Source: a virus. From it: DNA of 37,418 nt. Where the stretch lies: positions 1 through 37,418 of IMG/VR virus record IMGVR_UViG_3300025110_000045. The stretch is one strand, 5' to 3'. A program made the translations under genes and the position numbers. The stretch's first letter is position 1, and every line of letters starts with the position of its first letter. Shown here piece after piece: positions 1 to 11,100 of the stretch. The notes below the pieces were generated by a model. It saw only the letters and a program-made list of their open reading frames with translations, did no database searches and was not told the DNA's origin.

Positions 1-196
1 AGGATTCTTTGGAGCATTTCCAAGTGATGATTCCGGTACTTATAGTTATACAAACCCTACGGCTAACGACCAACAAAATGGAATGCAGACATTATTTAAA
101 AATCCACATTCTATTTATGTTGCTACTGCAGGAACAACAGGAAAACTGCCTGTTAATTTTCAATCAAACAAAGTTACAAGTTGGTATGAATATTAA
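1..196 (+). CDS. C-terminal end of beta-helix tail fibre/spike (partial, 5' end outside)
   Basis: An open frame enters at base 2 (base 1 is the third base of a broken codon) and encodes 64 residues ending in VTSWYEY before TAA at 194..196. It has no start here. The fragment is rich in G, S, T and N, as expected of a fibre tip. If the window is circular, the frame continues exactly from the gene cut at the right edge (36037..37418), giving a joined product of 525 residues. The continuity of frame and composition is seen; the joining is inferred. A ribosome site, AAGGAG, follows the stop and serves the next gene. Confidence 0.75.
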   Translation, partial: GFFGAFPSDDSGTYSYTNPTANDQQNGMQTLFKNPHSIYVATAGTTGKLPVNFQSNKVTSWYEY

Positions 197-204
197 GGAG
201 ATAA

Positions 205-888
205 ATGGCTACAGATAATAATATAAAAGTTTCAGAAATCTTAAGGCACTTAAGAGCAAGAGTCGAGGATTTAAATGATTTGGGTTTTAGTAAGCAGGAA
301 AAATTAGATGCGTTAGATACTTCTCAAAGATATCTATGCTCTGTTATACATAATTATTATTTAAATAATTTAGAGGTTTCAGATGATGTTACAACAGATG
401 GTGATGGTAAAATAACATATTCACAATTATCAAATAAAGTATTTAGAAATGATATTTTAGGAATTTCAACTGTTAGAGATGGACATCTAATGACACTAGA
501 TAATATAGAGTATGAGGATGTTGGGAGGTTGAATCATACATATCTTCAAGGGAATTTTGATTATCAAATGTGGTATAAATTTAAGGATGGTATTCATGTA
601 TATCCATCAGATTCAACTTTAACTTACACAGTATCTTATATTAAACAACCTGATATGTTTTATGACGATGAGGATGGTCAAGAAGCAACAGTATGTGATT
701 TAGATATAGTATTATTAGACCCGTTATTAGATTTTGCAGAGGCTAATCTTTGGAAAATTGATAATAAGCAAAATAGAACAAAGATGGCTTTTGAGATGGG
801 GGTAAATAATGTTAATCTATTAAATGAAAGATTTGCTCAAGAAAGAACTACAGGAATTAATCAAACAGGACAAGGACAGAGTCAATAA
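205..888 (+). CDS. head-tail adaptor/connector-like protein
   Basis: 227 residues with ATG 205 preceded by AAGGAG at 195..200. The N-terminal half is helical, a central beta-rich section (residues about 90-160) contains YKFKDGIHVYPSD and TVSYIKQPDMF, and a C-terminal helical section has LDFAEANLWKI. This beta-then-helix order and the position immediately before the nozzle-like protein fit podovirus adaptor proteins, which form the ring between portal and tail nozzle. A second protein of the same general plan lies at 4857..5477. The role rests on fold pattern and context, not on a motif. Its stop overlaps the next start by one base (TAATG). Confidence 0.55.
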   Translation: MATDNNIKVSEILRHLRARVEDLNDLGFSKQEKLDALDTSQRYLCSVIHNYYLNNLEVSDDVTTDGDGKITYSQLSNKVFRNDILGISTVRDGHLMTLDNIEYEDVGRLNHTYLQGNFDYQMWYKFKDGIHVYPSDSTLTYTVSYIKQPDMFYDDEDGQEATVCDLDIVLLDPLLDFAEANLWKIDNKQNRTKMAFEMGVNNVNLLNERFAQERTTGINQTGQGQSQ

Positions 889-3800
889 TGCCTGAGATTA
901 AAATACCATTAAATTCAGGAATTGACCAATTTTCAGATGCTGAAGAGGTTGGTTTTAATGGGAATACTGAACTTCAAAATGTTTATATTGATACCCCCGG
1001 AAAATGTACAATAAGACCATATACGAATTCGTTAACTACAATACCAAACAAACAAATACATAAAATAATAAGATGGTCTAATCCTGATATTCCTTTTAAT
1101 GGATTTGGTTGGGTTATTGTTTGCACAGATACTGAATATAATAGCGCTAATGGTTTAACGCCAAACGCAAAAACTATTTATATTACAAATAGGGATTTTA
1201 ATCAATTCCATTTAATTACATCGATAGAATCCGGAACAGTCCCAAAGAAAATAGAAATACTAGAAAATGTTGCTTTATTTACTATGGGGACAGGTGAAGA
1301 TGCTATAAGATATCAGTGGATAAACAATTCTTTTTATCAAACATTGTTTTATTATAAGGATTGGTTTTTAGATATAGGTAGACCTTTTAATAGTTTTGCT
1401 AATATAAAAAGCATAACAGAAGAAACATCAGGGGGAACTTTAGCATCAGGGAAATATTATTTTTACAAGGTTGTTCCTATATTTGATGGTCGTCAAGTAT
1501 GTCCACTTCCTAATACTTACCAATATGCTGTTTCGAGTAATGATAATAGTAGATTTAAAATAAAATTAGAAATAGATATAGAAGATTTTAATCCTAGGTG
1601 TTCTTCTATCGATGTTTATAGAGCCGAGGGGACAAATGAATTAGAAACAAATTTAAGTTATTATAAAATAAAATCTGTTTCTACATATAGACCTATAGAG
1701 CAAGATGGTGGAATACTAGACAATTCTAATGTAGGTAGAACTATAGCAGATAATGTTGCTTACTACAATGCTACAACTTCAGCACCTTATACTAAAAATG
1801 ATTGGCTTCCTATTTTAAATCCAACTTTAAATGATACTACAGAGAGAATTGATATGAATGACCCAAATGATATAACCCCTAAAACTAGGTTATTTATGTA
1901 TCCATACTCAGGTTATGTTTCAAATTCAGATGCGCCATTTGAAGCATATAAGATTCCACAGCAATATAAAGAGGGAGAAGGAGGAGGCAAACCCAATGAA
2001 CATAAAATTTGTTCAGGTCTTAATGATAATATGTGGGGGAAAAAGGCTTATCCTGTTTCAGGATACAGTCATAATGATACTGCAGTTACTACTGATAAAG
2101 CAACAGACACATTAAATTTAGATGTAAAAATAAGAACGCTTGATGAACATTCAGAAGGAGATAAAAGTTATCTTTTAGTTAGTCGTACAAATAAAATTAA
2201 AAATGGGCATTTTATGACTAGAGCAGGATGGAGTCAGGGCAATACTGCACCTGTAGGCTCAAGTGAAACTAATTATAATCTTACATCACATTCATCTTGG
2301 AATTCATCCACAGCACCATGGAATAGTTGGTATAATTTTACGCCTGTAGATGGAAACGACTCGATGTGGAATGTTCATAACGGATGGATGCAAAGAATGA
2401 GTGGTTTAAGGTTAGGTTTTCATAGTGAACATAATGGTGGCGCTCAAACAGGCAATAATGCTGTTGCACAAAAATTCACACTTACAGCCGGTACAAAATA
2501 TTATTTTCAATATGCTTTTACATGGACAGCAATCCAAAATTTGGGTAATAATTGGAATCCTCAATATTTTAATGTAAAACTTACAAAACCTGATGGGGGA
2601 TGGGATAATAGTTCTCATGATTGGACGAATATGAACAGTACAAACGCCATTCATTATAAATCATACGGTCGGTCAGGATATAGAAAAGAAAGTTGGGGTG
2701 GTGATGCAAATTATAGTTTTTCTCATGGCGCACCTCATAATTGGTGGTTATATTCAAATACATTTGACTGCACTGAAACAGGTAGTTATTATATTAATTT
2801 TTGGATGCACTGTAGTAATGGTGTAGGGACTAAGATAATATCAGGAGTTGGTTTAGGACACTCTATTAGAGTAAGAGATGTTGTTGTTGCAGAATGTGAT
2901 GGTGGTCGTGCTAATTATTATGGTGGTCATCAGACTCTTATACCTAAAAATTATAAAAATTATGATGCAGATACAACTTCTGCAGAAATTTCTGACCATG
3001 ATTATTTAGGTGGAACTGCATTTATTGGTGAGGAAAAATTTAATGTTGTGGATAATATAAATACTATTTTTACATTATCATCACCTATACCAAGTTCACT
3101 TATGGGGACTACTTCTGAAGCCATAATTACGAAAGGCGTGTCAGCCACAAAAACATCAGGAAATGATGGTCGTGAAAAAATAGAAGTAGAGGTTATAGAT
3201 ATTGGGTATACAGCATTAGATAAACACCCGACACATGAAATTCCTATTAATGTTAAATATGAGTTTTCACAATACATAGAAGGTAGAATGTTTGTCGCTG
3301 ATTGTAGATATACAAATGAAAATAATGATGATGTAGAGCAAGATAGAAATTTAGTGTTGTTTTCTGAGTTAAATCAACCAAATGTAATACCCGTCACTAA
3401 TTATATAAAAGTTCAAGACAATCAAGGTGGATATATAAAAGGATTATCAGAATTATCAGGAAATTTAATAGTTTTTATGGAAAATAGCATTTGGAGATTA
3501 AATGTTCCAAATACAGACCCTAGTAATTGGTCTTTGGTAGAAACAAGTGGAAGTTTAGGATGCACATCTGAATCAAGCATATTATCTTTTGAGGGTGGTA
3601 TTTTATTTGCTAATAAAGATGGTTTATATTTAATGACTTCTAATTTTATACCACAAGAAATAAGTAAACCTTGGAGAAAGCATTATCAAGAAAATTATAA
3701 AGATAGAACATCTATCCATTACTGTCCTAAATCTAAAATGTTATATATAAATCAAGATGACCCTTATATAACTTGGGTTATGGATGGTGGCGCTGATAAG

Positions 3801-4313
3801 CCTAGTTGGTTATCTTTAAGAGAATTAGGCAATGGAGCAGAATTAAATGGATGGTCAGGCTTTATGAATGATGAAACATCTAAACCGTTCTTTTATGAAA
3901 ATAGAGGAGATTCATCTGTTGTAGGAGAACTAGAGGCTAGAAAAGGTAATAATAAATTAAAATTTGTAAAAAGAACAGGATGGATAAGGTTAGGTGACCT
4001 TCATTTATCTAAAATGATTAGGCGTGTTAATATAAGATATAAAAATAAATATACAGGAACAGGGTTAGCACCAAATTTATACATATGGGTTAACGGAAAA
4101 GGTTTTGAAGAAAGTGATTTAGAATATTCTTTGAGTGGCGATTCTTTATTTCAGGATAAAACAGGTGCTGAGGCTATTGCATCAGTAAGAGTTGGTGTGA
4201 GATGTAAGTATTTTGCGCTTGAAATTGGTAGAAGTTTTGGTACAACTGATGATATAATATCTACTGATGAAGATTTATTTGAATTATTATCATTGGAGAT
4301 AGAATGGGAATAA
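888..4313 (+). CDS. large tail nozzle/stabilisation protein with inserted carbohydrate-binding-like domain
   Basis: 1141 residues. The first part (residues about 1-300) looks like phage stabilisation/tail tubular B proteins: an opening about a 'QNVYIDTPGKCTIRPY' mapping, then GKYYFYKVVPIFDGRQ and SSIDVYRAEG. Residues about 435-668 are a Trp/Asn-rich insertion beginning NGHFMTRAGW and ending in a beta-rich strand before VRDVVVAE, which resembles the NG-F...GW start of CBM4/9-type jelly rolls. The C-terminal 400 residues return to the nozzle pattern (LVLFSELNQPN, LIVFMENSIWRL, GGILFANKDGLYLM). It probably forms the tail tube distal to the adaptor. At 1141 residues it is longer than the roughly 800 of T7 gp12, and the insertion accounts for most of the difference. 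The carbohydrate-binding reading is inference. Confidence 0.65.
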   Translation: MPEIKIPLNSGIDQFSDAEEVGFNGNTELQNVYIDTPGKCTIRPYTNSLTTIPNKQIHKIIRWSNPDIPFNGFGWVIVCTDTEYNSANGLTPNAKTIYITNRDFNQFHLITSIESGTVPKKIEILENVALFTMGTGEDAIRYQWINNSFYQTLFYYKDWFLDIGRPFNSFANIKSITEETSGGTLASGKYYFYKVVPIFDGRQVCPLPNTYQYAVSSNDNSRFKIKLEIDIEDFNPRCSSIDVYRAEGTNELETNLSYYKIKSVSTYRPIEQDGGILDNSNVGRTIADNVAYYNATTSAPYTKNDWLPILNPTLNDTTERIDMNDPNDITPKTRLFMYPYSGYVSNSDAPFEAYKIPQQYKEGEGGGKPNEHKICSGLNDNMWGKKAYPVSGYSHNDTAVTTDKATDTLNLDVKIRTLDEHSEGDKSYLLVSRTNKIKNGHFMTRAGWSQGNTAPVGSSETNYNLTSHSSWNSSTAPWNSWYNFTPVDGNDSMWNVHNGWMQRMSGLRLGFHSEHNGGAQTGNNAVAQKFTLTAGTKYYFQYAFTWTAIQNLGNNWNPQYFNVKLTKPDGGWDNSSHDWTNMNSTNAIHYKSYGRSGYRKESWGGDANYSFSHGAPHNWWLYSNTFDCTETGSYYINFWMHCSNGVGTKIISGVGLGHSIRVRDVVVAECDGGRANYYGGHQTLIPKNYKNYDADTTSAEISDHDYLGGTAFIGEEKFNVVDNINTIFTLSSPIPSSLMGTTSEAIITKGVSATKTSGNDGREKIEVEVIDIGYTALDKHPTHEIPINVKYEFSQYIEGRMFVADCRYTNENNDDVEQDRNLVLFSELNQPNVIPVTNYIKVQDNQGGYIKGLSELSGNLIVFMENSIWRLNVPNTDPSNWSLVETSGSLGCTSESSILSFEGGILFANKDGLYLMTSNFIPQEISKPWRKHYQENYKDRTSIHYCPKSKMLYINQDDPYITWVMDGGADKPSWLSLRELGNGAELNGWSGFMNDETSKPFFYENRGDSSVVGELEARKGNNKLKFVKRTGWIRLGDLHLSKMIRRVNIRYKNKYTGTGLAPNLYIWVNGKGFEESDLEYSLSGDSLFQDKTGAEAIASVRVGVRCKYFALEIGRSFGTTDDIISTDEDLFELLSLEIEWE

Positions 4314-4843
4314 TTAAACCTGATTTAGATAAGGTTGATAACGCAATAAATCCTGAGGTTGTAAGTAAGGCTGTTCAGATATTAGAAAAAAGAATATTAT
4401 ATTTAGAAAACGCAGTTCATGGTACAGGAGCAAAAAGTGATAAATTAAAAGTATTAGGATTAGAGGAAAGTTTAAACGGATTATCATTTAAAAAATATGA
4501 TTCCGGTGAATTTTCTGCAACCATGAGTGGCTCAGGAGATAAGTGGACAAAAACACATGGATTAGGTGCAGTTCCATCTTTTGTTACTGTTTGGGGTAAG
4601 TTTTCAGGGGAAAATTATTGGATTCAGTTATTATGTCAACCCCTAAATTCCTCGCCATTAAAAGCACACACAGGTCATTCAGGTGGCGACCCTAGTTCTA
4701 GTCCTCAGGGATGTTCGAGTGTAAAGGCAACAAGTACCTCTATAACATTTAATAACGACCAAAGTCCTTCGGGTTCACTATTGGTTGGGAGTAAAGGAAT
4801 TGATGATATAAATAAATGTAGAGTTGTTGCTCTATTATTTTAA
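4304..4843 (+). CDS. small tail-associated protein, coiled-coil N-terminus and beta C-terminus
   Basis: 179 residues, ATG 4304 overlapping the end of the nozzle gene by 10 bases. Residues 1-40 form a heptad-like helix (VSKAVQILEKRILYLENAV), and the rest is Gly/Ser-rich and predicted beta, with HGLGAVPSFVTVWGKF and a hydrophobic end CRVVALLF. Short proteins with a trimerising helix followed by a compact beta domain are common as tail fibre or needle components in phages. The position between nozzle and second adaptor supports a structural role. No family is recognised with certainty. Confidence 0.5.
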   Translation: MGIIKPDLDKVDNAINPEVVSKAVQILEKRILYLENAVHGTGAKSDKLKVLGLEESLNGLSFKKYDSGEFSATMSGSGDKWTKTHGLGAVPSFVTVWGKFSGENYWIQLLCQPLNSSPLKAHTGHSGGDPSSSPQGCSSVKATSTSITFNNDQSPSGSLLVGSKGIDDINKCRVVALLF

Positions 4844-4856
4844 TTAAGGAGAAATT

Positions 4857-5477
4857 ATGAATTGGAAAAAATTAGTAGACAGATGCAGTTTATTTGTAGA
4901 TGGAAATAGAAACCTATTACTAAACCTTTTACATGAGGCTGAAGAGGAGTTAACAAGAAGTTGCAATATATTTGAAGATTTTAAAGAATATACAATTGAT
5001 GCAACAAATCAAAATGTAATTTCACTTCCTTCAGAGAACGAATCCATGAATGATGACCTTTCACAACATCAAGGTTCTGTGTTTAAAAAGGCTATAGTTG
5101 TATTACATAATGGTCTTAAATTAAAAGCAATGCATGAATATGATTTTACATACGATAGTACTAATTCAAGATACAGTGGGACACCAATAGGATATTCTAT
5201 TAAAAATGATATTTTAAATTTATCTCATATACCAAGGATAGGCGATAAAATTAAGATTGTATATTATGGTATAGTATATGACCATGAAGGTCTTGAGCCA
5301 TCTATTCCAATCCAATTTCATAAAGATTTATGTCATTATGCATGTTTTATGGCTACTATAAAAACCAACCCAAATCTAGCATCTGTTCACATGCAATTAT
5401 GGACAGATACTATGAATAGAGTTTCGGTTGAAGAGGGTGATAGAGATTTGGTTTATACAGTAAGAGAGGAGATTTAA
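4857..5477 (+). CDS. second adaptor/neck-like protein
   Basis: 206 residues, ATG 4857 with AAGGAG at 4847..4852. An N-terminal helical part (LLLNLLHEAEEEL) is followed by beta strands (KKAIVVLHNGLKL, LSHIPRIGDKIKIVYYGIVYD) and a terminal helical stretch with PIQFHKDLCHYACFMATI. This order is shared with many phage head-tail adaptor proteins and with the gene at 205..888, although identity by eye is low. It may form a second connector ring or a side component of the neck. Its stop is one base before the next ATG, so the two are translated together. Confidence 0.5.
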   Translation: MNWKKLVDRCSLFVDGNRNLLLNLLHEAEEELTRSCNIFEDFKEYTIDATNQNVISLPSENESMNDDLSQHQGSVFKKAIVVLHNGLKLKAMHEYDFTYDSTNSRYSGTPIGYSIKNDILNLSHIPRIGDKIKIVYYGIVYDHEGLEPSIPIQFHKDLCHYACFMATIKTNPNLASVHMQLWTDTMNRVSVEEGDRDLVYTVREEI

Positions 5478-5478
5478 T

Positions 5479-6159
5479 ATGTGGTGGTTAAAACCTGTAA
5501 TTAGTGGTGCAATTGGAATGATTGGTGCAAGTCAACAAAAAGCACCACCTAAATATAAAAGAACAGAAGATGAAGAAAAAATGGTTACTTCATTAGAGAA
5601 TAAAGCAAGAGATGGATTTAATGTAGATGAGAGATTAAGGCAAAGGTCTAGACCTGTTCTTGATATTGCATCAAGTCAAAAAGGAGGTGCTTTAGGTAGA
5701 GCAATAGGAAGGGGAATGCAAAATTCTATAATAACAGAACAATTATTATCAAAGGTCGATAGGGAAACTCAGGATAAGATTTCTTCTATGTCTAATGAGA
5801 TTGCAATACAAAACCAACAATATAAAGACCAAGCAGAGGGTCAATTACATAGTTTTTATCAACAAGAAGGTGGTGCAATAAGACAAAATGATGCAGATAG
5901 AGTTGCACATGGAAACCAAAAAAGAGCAACTCAAATGAGTGCCTTATCAGGCATGGCGTCAGGGTTGTTATCGGGTACTTGGGATAAAGAAGGTGATGGA
6001 TTTGAATATAGTCCACCAAATATGACTCCTGACAGTAATACTCAATACGATAAGAGTTGGTTAATTCAGTCAATGAATCAAGCAAGTTTAGATGGAGACA
6101 CTACTGAATTTAATAGATTGAACGAATTATTTAGGCAACTATTCCCAAACAGTCAGTAA
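5479..6159 (+). CDS. internal virion/ejection-like protein
   Basis: 226 residues starting MWWLKPVISGAIGMIGASQQ, a short hydrophobic N-terminus with small residues typical of phage internal core proteins (T7 gp14 or P22 gp7 style). The middle is highly polar and helical, rich in Q, E, K and R (residues about 30-150), followed by a small Gly/Ala/Met patch LSGMASGLLSG and a polar tail. It is the first of three consecutive genes that increase in size (226, 671, 2444 residues), like the 14-15-16 ejection set of T7-like phages. Function inferred from context. Confidence 0.5.
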   Translation: MWWLKPVISGAIGMIGASQQKAPPKYKRTEDEEKMVTSLENKARDGFNVDERLRQRSRPVLDIASSQKGGALGRAIGRGMQNSIITEQLLSKVDRETQDKISSMSNEIAIQNQQYKDQAEGQLHSFYQQEGGAIRQNDADRVAHGNQKRATQMSALSGMASGLLSGTWDKEGDGFEYSPPNMTPDSNTQYDKSWLIQSMNQASLDGDTTEFNRLNELFRQLFPNSQ

Positions 6160-6172
6160 TTAAGGAGGTTAA

Positions 6173-8188
6173 ATGTCAACAGACAGCACACAGGTACAAT
6201 TTACATTAAACGAAGAGGATGTTCAAGACCCTTACGAAACCATAGATTGGTTTGAAGGTTGGGAACAGCCTGAGAATTTTGAAAACTATATCTTTAAAGA
6301 GTATAATGATATGACATATGGTGCAGATAATAAAACCCCCTTTGTTTTACAAATTCCGGGATTTAATGCAAATATTGGGACTCAAGATGAATGGGTCACA
6401 AAACAATTAGAGAAAGATTCAATATTTAAAGACACTCACATGAATTATTACAGTCTTTATGATGAGTATGGTGGTAGGTATAAAGAATTTCTCAAAATGA
6501 TACAAAAGCATAATAAAACACAAGCAGGTAAATACAGATTAGTACTTCCTATGCACCCTAAAGATGATGGAGCAGGTAATCAAATATATACATATGCTTT
6601 TGAGGGAAGTCCTACTAATAAAATAACTACGCTTGAAAATTTAATTCAATCAAATTATAAAAAGTCTAAATTAGTTTTAAATACAAAGACGGGAGAATAT
6701 GTTGACCCTAAAGTTTTAATTAAAGAAGAAAGAGAACAAAATAAGTTAGATTTGTATGGAGATGAATTATTCCCAATTTGGAAAAAATATTACGAGAAAC
6801 TCAGTACATTCACTGATGATTATGAAGATTGGAAAGATAAAATCAATTTAGATTTAGTTAAAAAGGGAGATGATGTTCCTTCTTATTTACAAGATGATGC
6901 TGTTGGCTCTGATGATGCATCTTTATATTGGGCAAATTTCAATCAACATGCTAAGGTTTTTTTCTTAGAGGACACTAAACAGGCAGGTTTATATGTTGAT
7001 GAATTGTTTGGTGTTGAGGGAGTTACAGCATCAAATATGCCTTCAATAAAACTTGAGGCAGGTCACAAGCAGTTATTAGAATGGGTTGTTGCTAATCTTA
7101 AAAACGGAGCATATTATAAAACAAACAGCAATTTAAGAGACGATATTTCTAGGATAGAAGGTATACTTAAAAAACAAAATGACCCCGGATTTATAATGTC
7201 TATAGATATTCATAAAAAAGATGAATTAGAAAATGCTGAAAGTTGGGGTATTGGTGAGTCTATAGCAACTAACACTATAAAGTTTATGGGATTAATATCA
7301 GGAAAAGATTCAGAAACAAGACTTAGCCATGTAAAGGACTATAAAACATATAAATCTTTTGTCCGAAGAGTTCCTGAAACAATAGATAAATTTACCAAAA
7401 ATTCAAGTAACTACACAGTTAACGGTAGAAGACCAAATAAAGTAAGGATGTTTGTAGATAAAAACCCTAGTTTAAGTTCAATTCAATATATGATAGGAAA
7501 CCCTGTGTCTTACACTGCTCATAATGGATATAAGGTGGCGTTTAATGATTTATTAGCAATTCCTTTGTTTGAAGACCTTACAAGAGAATGGTTTTACGAA
7601 AATCATGATTCAATGGGTTTTGATAAATTGGATTTTGCTTATTGGTTAAGAAGTCATCCTGACCCAAAGTATTCATCTACAGACCCTGATGATAATTTTT
7701 TCTCATATTACGAAATATTGAATATGGGTTATAGTGCTTGGAAAGATGACCCTATGAAAAGTCCTATAGGTCACAATAACTATCTTTCAACAATGGAATT
7801 TACGCAAAAAGACTTACAAGACCATGCATCTATAACAAATAGTATAAATAGATGGAAGTTGTTTGAAGAGAGATATGGTAAATCTAAAGGGGGATTTTTA
7901 GAATTTATGTGTACAAATTATCCACAGGTAGCCATTAAAATGTATCAACTGCATTCAAATATGAGCAATGTTAAGAATTTTATGACTTCAGGAGATTTTA
8001 CTAATACACTACCACCTGCACACGCAAACAGAATTCCTGTTTTGTTAACAGAAATATATGGTATTACAGATAACAATGACAACCCTTGGGATTGGAAAAA
8101 TATGTCTAGCCAAGAGGCAGAATTTTTAGAAAAAAAACCTGAAATGTTCGATGATTTATATACACCACCACCTGCGAGTAATTGGTAA
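6173..8188 (+). CDS. putative ejection/internal virion protein, 671 residues
   Basis: 671 residues, ATG 6173 with AAGGAGG at 6161..6167. Acidic and Trp/Tyr-rich N-terminus (DWFEGWEQPENF), no signal peptide, no membrane segment and no catalytic motif that I recognise. The middle contains long helical segments and the C-terminus ends in Pro-rich LYTPPPASNW. It sits between the small internal-protein-like gene and the giant polyvalent protein, and its stop overlaps the next ATG (TAATG at 8186..8190). This suggests that the three products are packaged together and enter the cell with the DNA. The function is not established by sequence. Confidence 0.5.
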   Translation: MSTDSTQVQFTLNEEDVQDPYETIDWFEGWEQPENFENYIFKEYNDMTYGADNKTPFVLQIPGFNANIGTQDEWVTKQLEKDSIFKDTHMNYYSLYDEYGGRYKEFLKMIQKHNKTQAGKYRLVLPMHPKDDGAGNQIYTYAFEGSPTNKITTLENLIQSNYKKSKLVLNTKTGEYVDPKVLIKEEREQNKLDLYGDELFPIWKKYYEKLSTFTDDYEDWKDKINLDLVKKGDDVPSYLQDDAVGSDDASLYWANFNQHAKVFFLEDTKQAGLYVDELFGVEGVTASNMPSIKLEAGHKQLLEWVVANLKNGAYYKTNSNLRDDISRIEGILKKQNDPGFIMSIDIHKKDELENAESWGIGESIATNTIKFMGLISGKDSETRLSHVKDYKTYKSFVRRVPETIDKFTKNSSNYTVNGRRPNKVRMFVDKNPSLSSIQYMIGNPVSYTAHNGYKVAFNDLLAIPLFEDLTREWFYENHDSMGFDKLDFAYWLRSHPDPKYSSTDPDDNFFSYYEILNMGYSAWKDDPMKSPIGHNNYLSTMEFTQKDLQDHASITNSINRWKLFEERYGKSKGGFLEFMCTNYPQVAIKMYQLHSNMSNVKNFMTSGDFTNTLPPAHANRIPVLLTEIYGITDNNDNPWDWKNMSSQEAEFLEKKPEMFDDLYTPPPASNW

Positions 8189-11100
8189 TGGGAAAAATAT
8201 TAAATACAATATCTGAAGACTTAAAAGATTATTCAAATATAGGTTCATTTGAAGAGGCGTTTAATTTAGCATTATCTGAACTAGGTGTTAATAGGGAATT
8301 TGTTTATAACGGTGAAGTATATTCAACAATAACAGAAAACGACAGAAATAGTCGTTGGATTAACAAAATTCCATCTGATGGAATATGGAAGATTGATTTT
8401 AATGATGGTGATAAATTGTATAAGTTTATGGGTAATGAATGGACTCAAATTAGTGAAGAAGATGGTAAACTAATACCTCTAGACTTTGCAAAAACTTCCT
8501 CAAATAACGGTGTAGCAGAAAAACCTATAGATACATCTAATCCTAATAACCAAACTACTCAGGAGGTTGTCTTTTCAACTATAATGAATATTGATGACCC
8601 TAAGTATGATGATGTAAAAGAATTATTAAATCAAGGAAGATATGATGATGCTTGGAATGAATTAACAGCAATCAATGAAGAATTTGAATTAATTGTTGGT
8701 GATGAGACTTTAGACCAAGAATCTGTTTTTAATCCAAAAATAAATAAACAAACAGGTGAAGTTCAAGAACATTATGATTCTAATTATCCGTTTTTCGGTA
8801 TAGACCAAATACAATTTGGCGAGGGTTTTATACCTCTTTCTCAGGGAACTTTTACACCTTGGGATAATGAAAATTTATCTAAATATGGACAAAGAAAAGA
8901 AGGTCATTATATTTTAGTTAAATTTGAAGATGATACAGTAGACCCTTCAAAAGCAATAAGACAATCATACGAATCAGTAAGTGATGATAAAATATTTAAT
9001 TTTCTAATGTCTATGCCGAATACAAAAGATGATGCTCAAAGACTTGGTTTGGGTGATAAATGGGATGAGGTTGAAAAATATCATGATGAAGGATATAGAC
9101 TTGTAACCACAACGGGTGATGTTGAAAAAGGTTACGCAGAGGTAGAAATAAATAGAAATTTATTTGAGGTTGAAACAGGTATAATTGAATGGGGTTTTAT
9201 GGATTCATTCAATGAATGGTTTACTGAAGGGGAATGGGTTTATGATGCGCCAATAGTGGGAAGTTTTAATGAGTATGCAAGAACAGTTAGGATTGCAGAG
9301 GCTCTTCAAAGAGTTGAAGATGGTACTGCAGACGGAACTGATATGATGCTTTTAAAAGATGTCTATGACAAAAGTCGTAGAGATTCAAATTGGGGAACGA
9401 TGTTTGCAAATGGACTTCAGGAAGTTATAGGATTTGCAGTTGATTTAAGAATGACAAGGGGTCTTCAAACATTTTCTACAAAGATTTCTCAAAAAGCAAT
9501 TACAAAGATATTAACAAAACTTACATCAAAGGGTGGAAAGGAATATTTAGACACACTTCTTGTTAAATATGGGACAAAAATTACTTCTAGGGGTATAGGT
9601 ATAGGGGTGCAGTCTCAAGTAGGTTTTATAGGTCATCAAATGTCAGGTATTGCAGATAAAATGTTACCACATTTTGAAATAGGTACTGACATGGATGGTG
9701 AATTATATGCAATGATTACATCCGATGGGATGAATATGATGGATGCATATTTATATACATCTGCTGAAAATTATATTGCTATTTGGAGTGAGCAATTAGG
9801 CGAACATATGGTTAAACTTAGTCCTATGAGATTTGAAATTGCATCTAGAATAGGGTTAACAGATTTAATGAAAAAATTAAACCCAAACATGACCGATAAA
9901 CAATTAAAGGAATTGCTTAGTAGATACGGTTATCAAGGTGTTTTTATAGAGATGTTGGAAGAGGAGGTTGATAGAGGTGCTAGGGGTGTGCTGTATGAAG
10001 CAGACACAAGACTTTTTGAAAGAGAAGGAAATCCTACATGGGAATACAAATTACCTACCTTGGAGGAATGGACTTCAACAATGGCTACATTTATTGTCAG
10101 TCCTGTTAAAATGGGAATAACCGGATTAAACTATACATTTAATTATAGAAATATTCAAATAGCAAGAGATGTGGCTAACAGAGAACTTACAGACACATCA
10201 AAAGAAAGAGGTAAAATATTTCAAGGCAGGGATTCTGTTAAAGCAGTAAACCAAGCATATGAAGATGGTTTAATTTCTGAAAATACTAGAAACTATATGT
10301 ATATAATATTAGATTCCCCCGGAAATGAAACTTTTGATGAAAATGGTATTTTGGAAATATTTGACACTGAGAAAAAAATTACTAAAGATAAATATGTAGA
10401 AGATATAATGAAAACCACCGGTATGAGTGAAGCAGATGCTGAGGGTCTTTGGTTTCAGTTTTTAACAGGAAGATTAGATTTAGATGGAGAATATAGGGGT
10501 TATGATGTTAAGAATATTTTAGAAGTTAGTATTCTTGGTAGAACTCGCATAGATATGGATGAGGGTGCAAAGAAAGTTCTTGTTCATCTTTTTACAGGTG
10601 CTAATGAATCAACTATAATAGAAGAATTTTTAGGTTATCAATATAGAACCATGAATAATGAAGAGTGGGTTGCTTTCAATGAGGCTTATGAAGAGTATGT
10701 AGCAAGTGGAGGAAGATTAAGACCTGAAGAACTTTTTGAAAAGAAGGGTGTTGATTATATTATGGGCAATGCTGACTTTGTTCAACATCCGTTTCTACAA
10801 ATATGGGATGCAGTTAAACAAGATTTTGGAAGTTTTATAAATGAAATTAAAGGTAAGTCAGGTATGAACCTTCCTGACAATGTTACATCTATGTATGAAA
10901 ATATGTTTGTCGTGGATAAAGCAGAGTCACTTGATGAGCCTATTGTTAGAAATATAAATACAAATATAGATATTAATGAAGGGAGCGATTTAGATGGAGA
11001 TTCATATCAAATAAAAGTAGTTCCAACAAAGAAAGTTGGAATAAAATTAGCCAACAAATCTATAATTAATCCTGCTAACCACGACAAACCCACTTATGAG

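Noticed and set aside
8182-8187. TTG start for the giant polyvalent protein
   Set aside because: ATG 8188, two codons later, overlaps the upstream TAA in the same way as other genes here.
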